7,163 nt of DNA from contig JAUYIX010000046.1 of NCBI GenBank assembly GCA_030688115.1, forward strand, positions 1 through 7,163, read 5' to 3'. Within the stretch, counting starts at the first letter, position 1; every line of letters starts with the position of its first letter. This DNA comes from a bacterium. Its GTDB lineage: Bacteria; Patescibacteriota; JAUYIX01. Made by a program: the position numbers and the translations under genes. Under the pieces are notes generated by a model that worked only from the letters and a program-made list of their open reading frames with translations, ran no database searches and was not told the DNA's origin. Shown piece by piece: positions 1-5,666 of the stretch.

Positions 1-339
1 GCACTGCAGGCGGTGCTTAATCATGATTACTCGCGTTTTGTTACTCAAGAGCTCAAAGAGCGCCAACGCTTTGGCTACCCGCCTTTTAAGCACGTTGTGA
101 TGTATCATCGCGACTCGAGTGATTTGGCACAAGCGGACCGACTGCGCGCCTGGGTCAGCTCGGTTCGTCAATTATATGGCGATCCTACTGTAGATGCCTT
201 ACCGGCACAGCTGGTTACAAAACCGCGCGGCAAACAAGCCATCTCGGTCAGTCTTTTGACCGCAAAGCCCAAGATTTGGATCCGGCGTACGCCGGCAGAT
301 TGGCTGGTTGATCTCGATCCGGAATCCTTGTACGCGTGA
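1..339 (+). CDS. priA: Primosomal protein N' (PriA), C-terminal fragment
   Basis: The reading frame is open from the first base and ends at TGA 337-339, giving the last 112 residues of a protein whose start lies outside the window. PriA is the superfamily 2 helicase that rebuilds the replisome at stalled forks. The fragment shows the family's C-terminal landmarks: an F...EL.ER..FGYPPF block, then a basic and hydrophobic segment, and a closing W.VDLDPESL that matches the usual W..DVDP.SL end of PriA. The helicase motifs and zinc-binding cysteines would lie upstream and cannot be checked. The position before def and fmt is a classic bacterial arrangement and supports the call. Because the family normally ends just after the DP.SL motif, TGA appears to be a true stop here. 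Assignment is by motif and context only. Confidence 0.85.
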   Translation, partial: ALQAVLNHDYSRFVTQELKERQRFGYPPFKHVVMYHRDSSDLAQADRLRAWVSSVRQLYGDPTVDALPAQLVTKPRGKQAISVSLLTAKPKIWIRRTPADWLVDLDPESLYA

Positions 340-344
340 GAGGT

Positions 345-374
345 TAGCGCACCAGGACATGCACCAATGCGCTA
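345..374. repeat. Perfect 7-bp inverted repeat upstream of the def promoter
   Basis: TAGCGCA at 345-351 and TGCGCTA at 368-374 are exact reverse complements separated by 16 bases. The spacer also contains the second copy of a direct repeat GCACCA (349-354 and 361-366, 12 bases apart). The element ends 3 bases before the putative -35 of def. It could be an operator, or a stem formed at the end of the priA transcript. The nearest T-tract starts 16 bases further on, so it is not a standard intrinsic terminator. No function is established. Confidence 0.45.
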
Positions 375-377
375 GAC

Positions 378-406
378 TTGACAATCTCTATTTTTTTACG
401 TACGGT
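378..406 (+). promoter_or_regulatory. Putative sigma70-type promoter for def, leaderless
   Basis: A perfect -35 hexamer TTGACA (378-383) is followed after 17 bp by TACGGT (401-406), a weak TAnnnT-type -10. The 17-bp spacer carries a run of seven T. The ATG at 415 begins 8 bases after the -10, about where transcription would start. The mRNA would therefore have little or no 5' leader. No Shine-Dalgarno sequence is present. Confidence 0.6.
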
Positions 407-414
407 CTGTGGTT

Positions 415-906
415 ATGAAACGCGCTATCGTATTAGGAAACGACCCCATGTTGCGACAAAAAGCCGCCCAGCTTACGGCGCAGGACTTGCGCAATGCAGA
501 CACGCAACTACTTATCGACGAGCTCTTTGAGACGATGCTGGTTGCCGATGGCCTGGGACTCGCGGCGCCACAAGTCGGTGTAAGTAAACGTTTTATTATT
601 GTCATGCAGGACTCGACCCCGACCTGCCTGGTAAATCCAAGTTTTACCCCAGCATCAAAAGAGCGCGAGCTGGGCGAGGAGGGCTGTCTATCTTTTCCTG
701 GGCTCTATGGCAAGGTTGCCCGTTTTAAGAGTATCCATGTCTTGGCACTGGACCGTAACGGTAATCCGGTAGAACTGAACGTCTCTGACATGAACGCTCG
801 CGTAATCCAACATGAGATCGATCACCTCAATGGAATATTGCTGCCCGATCGACTCAAAGAAAAAGAATCCGCTCCCGAAGCTGCTTTTGCAGGCAAGCCT
901 CTCTAA
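415..906 (+). CDS. def: Peptide deformylase
   Basis: This cytoplasmic metalloenzyme removes the formyl group from the N-terminal methionine of new proteins. All three signature motifs are present: GLGLAAPQ at residues 46-53, EEGCLSFPG from residue 88 and HEIDH at 133-137. The predicted metal ligands are C91, H133 and H137, with E134 as the catalytic glutamate. The 163-residue length is normal for the family. I chose ATG 415 rather than the in-frame GTG at 409. The GTG lies only 2 bases after the putative -10, so it would fall upstream of the transcription start, and the protein beginning MKRAIVLGNDPMLR fits the family N-terminus. fmt starts 14 bases downstream; it supplies the formyl group that this enzyme removes. 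The catalytic residues are intact, so activity is expected. Confidence 0.97.
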   Translation: MKRAIVLGNDPMLRQKAAQLTAQDLRNADTQLLIDELFETMLVADGLGLAAPQVGVSKRFIIVMQDSTPTCLVNPSFTPASKERELGEEGCLSFPGLYGKVARFKSIHVLALDRNGNPVELNVSDMNARVIQHEIDHLNGILLPDRLKEKESAPEAAFAGKPL

Positions 907-914
907 GCTACACT
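886..914 (+). promoter_or_regulatory. Putative promoter for fmt, leaderless
   Basis: TACACT (909-914) matches the -10 consensus at 4 of 6 positions and ends 6 bases before the fmt ATG at 921. A partial -35, TTTGCA (886-891), lies 17 bp upstream inside the end of def. The 14-base gap between def and fmt contains no Shine-Dalgarno sequence. A leaderless start at or next to ATG 921 is the simplest reading. The -35 is weak, and readthrough from def is also possible. Confidence 0.45.
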
Positions 915-920
915 ACTCAC

Positions 921-1886
921 ATGACTGACGGACCACGCATCGTGTTTTTTGGAACACCGGATTTTGCGGTGCCAAGCCTGCAAAAACTGGCCGCACTGGG
1001 CGGCCTAAAACCGATTGCGGTTGTTACTCAACCGGCGCAACCCGTGGGACGTAAGGCCATCCTCACCGCCTCTCCTGTCCAGCGAGCGGCAGAGCAACTT
1101 TCTATCCCGCTACGAGCTCCGCGCTCGATCAAAAATAGTGATTTTTTAGAGTGGTTTATTGAGCAAAAACCGGACATTGCCGTCCTCGTCGCCTACGGAA
1201 AAATTTTACCAAAAGAGGTGTTAGCCGTTCCGCGGCTCGGGTTTGTTAATGTTCATCCCTCGTTATTACCGCAGCATCGAGGGGCCTCACCGGTGGCAGG
1301 TGCTCTTTTGGCCGGAGATGCCCGCACGGGTATTACGATCATGCAATTGGATGATGAGATGGACCATGGGCCGATTTTTGCTGCGCGCGAGGTCGCGATT
1401 AAGTCCGGCGCGACCCAAGGTCCACTCTCACGCGAGTTGGCGTTAGGCGGAGCCGCTCTCCTGGCCGATACGCTGCCACAAATACTGAGTGAGACGCTTA
1501 CTCCGGTAGAACAAAATCACGCAGCGGCAACATATACAAAGCTCCTCAAACGCAGCGACGGAAACATAAATTGGTGCCAACCCGCGCAAACGATTGAGCG
1601 ACTGGTGCGCGCATATACGCCTTGGCCGGGTAGCTACACCTGTCTCAATCAGGCCCGCATCAAAATTTATCAGGTGGCCTTGGCGCGCTCTCAAACCGGG
1701 CTAGCGCCCGGTCAATTACGTGCGACTGGGGGCAAACTCTACGTTGGCACATCTAGCGATGCACTCGAGATCAAATACCTGCAAATGGCCGGCAAAAAAA
1801 AGCAAGCGGCCGCGGAGTTTATCAATGGACATACCAACCTCGCAAGCGCTAAAGTATGCCCATGTCCTCCCCCAACAATTACGTAA
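921..1886 (+). CDS. fmt: Methionyl-tRNA formyltransferase
   Basis: The enzyme transfers a formyl group from 10-formyl-tetrahydrofolate to initiator Met-tRNA in the cytoplasm. The N-terminus RIVFFGTPDFAVPSL is the typical folate-binding Rossmann start. The family core VNVHPSLLPQHRGASPV gives catalytic N110 and H112, and the downstream MDHGP supplies the catalytic D148. These match the Asn, His and Asp triad known in this family. The C-terminal part (from about residue 205) resembles the tRNA-binding OB-like domain, ending near MAGKKKQAAAEFINGH. At 321 residues the length is normal. The last eight codons overlap the start of the next gene in another frame, giving an odd Cys/Pro tail (CPCPPPTIT) that is probably forced by that overlap. 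It is paired functionally with def just upstream. Confidence 0.97.
   Translation: MTDGPRIVFFGTPDFAVPSLQKLAALGGLKPIAVVTQPAQPVGRKAILTASPVQRAAEQLSIPLRAPRSIKNSDFLEWFIEQKPDIAVLVAYGKILPKEVLAVPRLGFVNVHPSLLPQHRGASPVAGALLAGDARTGITIMQLDDEMDHGPIFAAREVAIKSGATQGPLSRELALGGAALLADTLPQILSETLTPVEQNHAAATYTKLLKRSDGNINWCQPAQTIERLVRAYTPWPGSYTCLNQARIKIYQVALARSQTGLAPGQLRATGGKLYVGTSSDALEIKYLQMAGKKKQAAAEFINGHTNLASAKVCPCPPPTIT
1826..1855 (+). promoter_or_regulatory. Promoter inside the 3' end of fmt, for the rhodanese gene
   Basis: TGGACA (1826-1831; 5 of 6 to TTGACA) is followed after 18 bp by TAAAGT (1850-1855; 4 of 6 to TATAAT). The ATG at 1862 follows 6 bases after the -10, again implying a leaderless message. The whole element lies within fmt coding sequence. 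It also favours ATG 1862 over the in-frame ATG at 1856, which touches the -10. Confidence 0.5.
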
Positions 1887-2731
1887 AGCGCTTTACCGCA
1901 CTGATTGCGCTCTTTGTCGGGGTGTCGGTCCTGGCGGTTATAGTCTATGCACGTCGCACCGAGGTTGATCAGGCAGAACTGTACGATCCCCCCCAGATTG
2001 GCTCCCTCAACATGGTTGGTTTAGCCTCATTGCTAACCGAGAATGAGCGCGTGCTTTTGGTAGACGTACGGCCAAAAACAGAGTACGCCGAGGAGCATAT
2101 TCCAAACTCAATTTCGATCCCCTCGTATGAGTTACCCGTCGGTGCGCAGCAGCTGACACTTTTTAGCGATTGGCAAATTGTGTTTATTTGCGCAGAGCCC
2201 GATTGTTCGGAAATCACCAGCGCACTGGATGACCTTGCCCAACATGGGCTGACAAATCTACTACACCTGGAAGGCGGGTTTATGGCCTATAAAAATGCCG
2301 ATTTGGCTGTCGCGACACAGGCACGTCTCATTCAAGATGACCTAACAGATCTACTACGCTCCATTGAGGTCCCGGAGCTGTCCGTCCAGGAGCTCATCGA
2401 CCGAGAGTCCGTTTTTATTATTGATGGCAGAACCTCTTTTGAATTTGTGACCGGGTTTATTCCCGGTGCTATCAATATCCCGCTGCACACGCTCGGACCG
2501 GCCATGGATCTTGATTTTATTCCGCGCGAGGCAACAATCTTACTCTACGATCGAGTCGGTAATCGGGCAAAGATCGGGGTTGAGGCGCTCTTGGATGCGG
2601 GTTACACAGATGTGTTCAACCTGGCGGGAGGGATCGATGCCTGGAAAGCTGCCGATCAGCCCATCAGTATCCCGCGCGAAGACGGCTCTGACCTGCCCGA
2701 TCTTATACCGGTGCTCTACCCCGAGAGCTAA
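1862..2731 (+). CDS. Membrane-anchored tandem rhodanese-domain protein with a degenerate second domain
   Basis: This 289-residue protein has a short N-terminus (K9, R10), one hydrophobic membrane segment at about residues 11-30, and then two rhodanese domains. Rhodaneses carry sulfur as a cysteine persulfide. Domain 1 (about 50-155) has D68-V-R, HIPNSISIP, an active-site loop beginning at C110 (CAEPDCS, with a second Cys at 115) and a LEGG motif. Domain 2 (about 170-280) has D188-G-R, IPGAINIP and LAGGIDAW. Its loop reads YDRVGNRA, so the nucleophilic Cys is replaced by D230. The D68-C110 and D188-D230 distances are both 42 residues, which supports the alignment. Basic residues flank both sides of the membrane segment (K9/R10 and R31/R32), so topology is ambiguous; an extracytoplasmic location is plausible. 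The start overlaps fmt by 25 bases. Substrate and partner are unknown. Confidence 0.85.
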   Translation: MSSPNNYVKRFTALIALFVGVSVLAVIVYARRTEVDQAELYDPPQIGSLNMVGLASLLTENERVLLVDVRPKTEYAEEHIPNSISIPSYELPVGAQQLTLFSDWQIVFICAEPDCSEITSALDDLAQHGLTNLLHLEGGFMAYKNADLAVATQARLIQDDLTDLLRSIEVPELSVQELIDRESVFIIDGRTSFEFVTGFIPGAINIPLHTLGPAMDLDFIPREATILLYDRVGNRAKIGVEALLDAGYTDVFNLAGGIDAWKAADQPISIPREDGSDLPDLIPVLYPES

Positions 2732-2739
2732 GTTTAGGC

Positions 2740-2745
2740 TAATAT
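2740..2745 (+). promoter_or_regulatory. Putative -10 element for asnB, leaderless
   Basis: TAATAT (2740-2745) lies 9 bases after the rhodanese stop and ends 7 bases before the asnB ATG at 2753. It matches TATAAT at 4 of 6 positions. I see no convincing -35 at 16-18 bp. There is no Shine-Dalgarno sequence at a usable distance, so a leaderless start is proposed by analogy with the upstream genes. Confidence 0.4.
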
Positions 2746-2752
2746 TGCGCGC

Positions 2753-4582
2753 ATGTGTGGGATTGCAGGATTTGTGGGGAACGACCCCGCCACTCTAGAA
2801 CGCATGCTTGACTCGATAGTACATCGGGGTCCAAATGGCTCAGGAGCGGATACGCGAGCGCCTTTTTCTGTTGGGATGCGCCGACTGGCGATTATTGATC
2901 CCCAGCACGGCCAGCAACCGATCTATAACGCAGCCGGTACGATCAGCATAGTACTCAACGGAGAGATCTATAACTACAAAGAGCTCTGGCAAGAGTTGCA
3001 ACAAAAAGGGTACCGATTTACTACCGATCACAGTGACACGGAGGCGGTTTTACATGCCTATCAGGAGTGGGGTCGCGACTGTGTGCACCACTTGATTGGC
3101 ATGTTTGCCTTTGCAATTCACGATGGTGAGCGCGGAGAACTTTTTATCGCCCGCGACCGACTGGGCATTAAGCCGCTCTACTATACGTCCAGACCCCGTT
3201 TTGCCTTTGCCTCGGAGTTTAAAGCGCTATTTCAGGATCCGAGTGTGCCACGACAACCCAACCGCGATAGTGTGCGTCAGTATCTGCTTTACCGTGTACA
3301 TGACGCAACAGAGGATACTTTTTTTGAGGGAATTAAGCGACTATTGCCGGGACACCACATGGTCGTCAAGGCGGACGGAACCTACGCCATCACTCGATAC
3401 TGGAAGCCGGAAGTTTCTCCTGACTTCAGTTCTGCCCGATCAGACGACAGCTACGCCGAGGAATTTTATGATCTCTATAAAAAAGTTATCCGGCGGCATC
3501 TTATCTCAGATGTACCTGTCGGGGTCACACTCTCGGGCGGGCTGGACTCAAGCGGCGTAGCCAGCGTTACCGCAGAACTTATCAAGCAGGGCAGTCAGGT
3601 CCATACCGGCAACCAACTGCATACGTTTTCTGCATTGTTTCCGGGGCAAACCATTGATGAGAGCGAGTATATCCACCTGATGGAACGCCACACCAACTCG
3701 GTACCCCATTACAGTCATCCGGACGTTGAGACTTTTTGGCGTGAGCTGGATCAGTGGATGTGGACTCAGGAAGAACCGACGATCTCATCCGCTCCATACG
3801 CCTATTACTCGGTCTACCGAGAGGTCGCAAAACATGTGCGGGTCGCACTCTCCGGTAATGGCGGCGATGAACTTTTGGCCGGTTACCTGCCCTATTTTAA
3901 AGCCTATTTTACTTCGGCTTGGGATCAAAACCACTATGGCGCACTTGTCCGAGAGATTGTACGTGGTTTTAGGGTTTACCAAGGAGTTGTTCGTACCGCT
4001 TTGGCAGAAAGAAACCGTCTGAGAGGCAACCCCATAAGCATGCGCGGACTGGTCACCCCAGAGATTGCCCAAGTAAAGCGTCATGACTACCGGCCTTCAC
4101 GCAACCTCAATGAGCGACTCGCTCAAGACGTCACTAAATATTCGACGCCCAATCTGCTGCGCTACGAGGACAAAAACTCGATGGCCTTCTCGGTCGAGTC
4201 ACGTGTCCCCTTTTTGGATCACGAGTTGGTTGAATATATTTTTAGACTTCCGATTGATCAAAAAATTAAACGCGGCTGGACCCGCTTTGTCTACCGCAAT
4301 GCCATGCGTGATCATATGCCAGAACCAATCCGCACGCGCCGCAGCAAAGTCGGTTTTACAAACCCGGAGCTGGACTGGTTACGCGCTAAACACAAGGAGA
4401 TCAGTTTGATTTTCTCGAGCAGCGTCTTTGCAAGGCGTGGGCTCTATCAAAAAGGTAGCGTCGATCGGGCCTGGAATGAGTGGCTAGCCGGGCGACCGGG
4501 CGACGGGCTTATCTTTTGGCGCATACTTTGTACCGAACTCTGGATGCGCAGGTTTATTGACCAACCGGTGCTGCTGGGTTAA
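2753..4582 (+). CDS. asnB: Asparagine synthetase B-type, glutamine-hydrolysing
   Basis: AsnB converts aspartate, glutamine and ATP to asparagine. The N-terminal half is a class II glutamine amidotransferase. Its nucleophile is Cys2, exposed after removal of Met1, which fixes the start at 2753. It also shows HRGPNG (24-29), RLAIID (44-49), NGEIYN (69-74) and SDTE (94-97). The C-terminal half is the ATP-using synthetase, with the PP-loop SGGLDSS (261-267), SGNGGDE (367-373) and DKNSMAFSVESRVPFLD starting at 473. At 609 residues it is full length with no motif missing. Removal of Met1 to expose Cys2 depends on deformylation, so Def acts upstream of its maturation. Related enzymes in the family amidate cell-envelope glycans or peptides, and this cannot be excluded from sequence alone. 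It lies 21 bases after the rhodanese gene. Confidence 0.93.
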   Translation: MCGIAGFVGNDPATLERMLDSIVHRGPNGSGADTRAPFSVGMRRLAIIDPQHGQQPIYNAAGTISIVLNGEIYNYKELWQELQQKGYRFTTDHSDTEAVLHAYQEWGRDCVHHLIGMFAFAIHDGERGELFIARDRLGIKPLYYTSRPRFAFASEFKALFQDPSVPRQPNRDSVRQYLLYRVHDATEDTFFEGIKRLLPGHHMVVKADGTYAITRYWKPEVSPDFSSARSDDSYAEEFYDLYKKVIRRHLISDVPVGVTLSGGLDSSGVASVTAELIKQGSQVHTGNQLHTFSALFPGQTIDESEYIHLMERHTNSVPHYSHPDVETFWRELDQWMWTQEEPTISSAPYAYYSVYREVAKHVRVALSGNGGDELLAGYLPYFKAYFTSAWDQNHYGALVREIVRGFRVYQGVVRTALAERNRLRGNPISMRGLVTPEIAQVKRHDYRPSRNLNERLAQDVTKYSTPNLLRYEDKNSMAFSVESRVPFLDHELVEYIFRLPIDQKIKRGWTRFVYRNAMRDHMPEPIRTRRSKVGFTNPELDWLRAKHKEISLIFSSSVFARRGLYQKGSVDRAWNEWLAGRPGDGLIFWRILCTELWMRRFIDQPVLLG

Positions 4583-4586
4583 CAGT

Positions 4587-4592
4587 TAGTAT
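4587..4592 (+). promoter_or_regulatory. Possible -10 element for the CofE-like gene
   Basis: TAGTAT (4587-4592) lies in the 14-base gap between asnB and the next gene and ends 4 bases before ATG 4597. That is shorter than the 6-8 bases seen at the other genes. A TTGACC (4557-4562) exists upstream, but at 24 bp it is too far to pair normally. No Shine-Dalgarno sequence is present. The call is weak. Confidence 0.25.
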
Positions 4593-4596
4593 TGCT

Positions 4597-5298
4597 ATGC
4601 AAGTTACATCTACTCAGGGACCGCTTGAGCCTAAGCCCAAAACCGTAAACGGGGCCACGTATTTACGTATCCCGATCAAAACACATTTGATCCACATCAA
4701 AGAGGATATTAATCCCCTAATTAAAGGGTCGGTTATGCCGCTGGTCAAGGATGGAGACTGGTTGGCGATTTCGGAAAAGTTTATGTCGATAGCCGAGGGA
4801 CGGGTCATCCATGAGTCGGTCGTTAGGCCTGGCATGCTGGCAAAATTGTTGGTAAAAGGGGTTACTAAACACAAAGATGACATCGGCTACTCACACCCCA
4901 AAAAAATGCAGGTCGCCATTATGCAAGCTGGCTATTGGCGCATGGTCGCGGCCATGCTGATCGGTAGTCTCACTCGCCTGTTTGGACGTCGCGGCGACTT
5001 TTGGCGTATTGCCGGTCACCGAGTCTCTGAGATCGACGGGTTTAATCCGGACGCTATGCCCCCTTTTAACGAGTTTGCCATGCTCGGGCCGGCCGATCCT
5101 TCAAAAACCAGCCAAGAGCTCGAAGATCGTTTTGGTCTACCCTGCGCGATTATAGACGGCAACAACATCAACGTTGAGGTTTTGGGTATGAGTGCTGGCT
5201 TGACGCTATCGGCAGAACAGGTGAGAGAGATATTGCTCGACAATCCTATGGGGCAATCTGACGAACTGACCCCAATGATTTTAGTACACAAGGCCTAA
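4597..5298 (+). CDS. Divergent CofE-like (coenzyme F420:L-glutamate ligase superfamily) protein
   Basis: The 233-residue cytoplasmic protein resembles CofE, which adds glutamate to F420-0 using GTP. The best match is the DGDWLAISEKFMSIAEGR block (from D52), equivalent to the family's GD.L.ISQK..S..EGR. A second match is AIIDGNNINVEVLGMSAG (D187), which lines up with the ISDT.GRP.R.G..D.AIG.AG region. In the second block the usual Thr/Ser-Gly-Arg is replaced by Gly-Asn-Asn. The HG...AGID.SN metal-site segment expected between the blocks is not recognisable. Instead there is a hydrophobic stretch (IMQAGYWRMVAAMLIGSL) and a distinct GHRVSEIDGFNPDAMPPFNEF segment. No other F420 genes are nearby. 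Similar lone CofE-like proteins are, as I recall, found in Patescibacteria. The F420 role is doubtful and the true substrate unknown. It starts 14 bases after asnB and stops 5 bases before the next promoter. Confidence 0.75.
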   Translation: MQVTSTQGPLEPKPKTVNGATYLRIPIKTHLIHIKEDINPLIKGSVMPLVKDGDWLAISEKFMSIAEGRVIHESVVRPGMLAKLLVKGVTKHKDDIGYSHPKKMQVAIMQAGYWRMVAAMLIGSLTRLFGRRGDFWRIAGHRVSEIDGFNPDAMPPFNEFAMLGPADPSKTSQELEDRFGLPCAIIDGNNINVEVLGMSAGLTLSAEQVREILLDNPMGQSDELTPMILVHKA

Positions 5299-5303
5299 AA
5301 CCC

Positions 5304-5332
5304 TTGACAAGAGCGCTTATACGTGCTATTAT
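5304..5332 (+). promoter_or_regulatory. Near-consensus extended -10 promoter for the small exported protein
   Basis: TTGACA (5304-5309) is separated by exactly 17 bp from TATTAT (5327-5332), giving 11 of 12 consensus matches. A TGC triplet directly upstream of the -10 (5324-5326) forms an extended -10. The predicted transcription start is near 5338-5340. This is the strongest promoter in the window. It begins only 5 bases after the CofE-like stop. Confidence 0.85.
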
Positions 5333-5337
5333 GCTTT

Positions 5338-5360
5338 GATTTGGTCAAAATGGCCCAATC
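5338..5360 (+). promoter_or_regulatory. 5'-terminal mRNA stem-loop in the leader
   Basis: Bases 5338-5346 (GATTTGGTC) pair with 5352-5360 (GGCCCAATC) around a five-base loop AAAAT. Eight of nine positions pair, including one G-U, with a single T/C mismatch (5342/5356). The left arm begins almost at the predicted transcription start, so the hairpin would sit at the extreme 5' end of the mRNA. By analogy with known 5' stabilising stems it may protect the message from decay. That role is inferred. Confidence 0.5.
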
Positions 5361-5364
5361 AGAA

Positions 5365-5371
5365 AGTAGGT
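5365..5371 (+). promoter_or_regulatory. Shine-Dalgarno-like site for the small exported protein
   Basis: AGTAGGT matches AGGAGGT at 6 of 7 positions and lies 10 bases before ATG 5382. The spacing is slightly long. It is the only recognisable Shine-Dalgarno-like site among the genes whose starts are visible here. Confidence 0.45.
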
Positions 5372-5381
5372 AAAACTCCCC

Positions 5382-5666
5382 ATGATAAAACGCACGCTAC
5401 GTCACACATTAGTGACACTTGTTTTGGCAGCCGCTGTCGTTGGCGGGATGCTCGTGGCATATAACCAGGTCGAGGCTCAAAACATGCAATCGTATGTTGA
5501 GACCATCGAGATTGATCTTGAGCAGCAAACTGGGCCGCCTGCCGCTGCTACTCCAATCGATGCAGATACTGATCAGACCCAGTTTATGTATCTAATTGGG
5601 TTAGCCACACTTGGTGTTGTCTCTATTGCAGGTGTCACGCGCGATGTCCGACGTGACCGGGCCTAA
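5382..5666 (+). CDS. Small exported, membrane-tethered acidic protein, unknown function
   Basis: I do not recognise this 94-residue protein. Its N-terminus looks like a signal peptide: basic residues (K3, R4, R7), a hydrophobic core at about 10-26 and a V-E-A site that could be cut after A32. Residues 33-68 hold eight acidic and no basic residues, with a Pro/Ala-rich stretch (GPPAAATP, 51-58). A second hydrophobic segment at about 69-84 is followed by the basic tail TRDVRRDRA. The predicted layout is an acidic segment outside the membrane with the C-terminus anchored in it. The hydrophobic-plus-arginine tail resembles a sorting signal, but there is no LPxTG. If the signal is not cut it would be a two-pass hairpin protein. 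It has its own strong promoter, a leader hairpin and a Shine-Dalgarno-like site, so high expression is likely. Its stop overlaps the stop of the convergent minus-strand gene. Confidence 0.75.
   Translation: MIKRTLRHTLVTLVLAAAVVGGMLVAYNQVEAQNMQSYVETIEIDLEQQTGPPAAATPIDADTDQTQFMYLIGLATLGVVSIAGVTRDVRRDRA

Noticed and set aside
337..339. TGA of priA read as Gly or Trp (alternative genetic code, as in some CPR lineages)
   Set aside because: PriA proteins normally end at this motif. Readthrough would add only 12 residues before TAG, and no other gene has an in-frame TGA.
345..397. Intrinsic terminator after priA (inverted repeat plus T7 run at 391-397)
   Set aside because: The T-run begins 16 bases after the stem and the loop is 16 bases long. 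A promoter -35 lies between them.
409..411. GTG start for peptide deformylase, six bases upstream of the ATG
   Set aside because: It lies 2 bases after the putative -10 and so upstream of the expected transcript start. ATG 415 gives the typical N-terminus.
3785..4084. Open frame of 99 codons on the minus strand inside asnB
   Set aside because: It lies opposite a fully conserved asnB region, has no family resemblance, and is best explained as a coding shadow.
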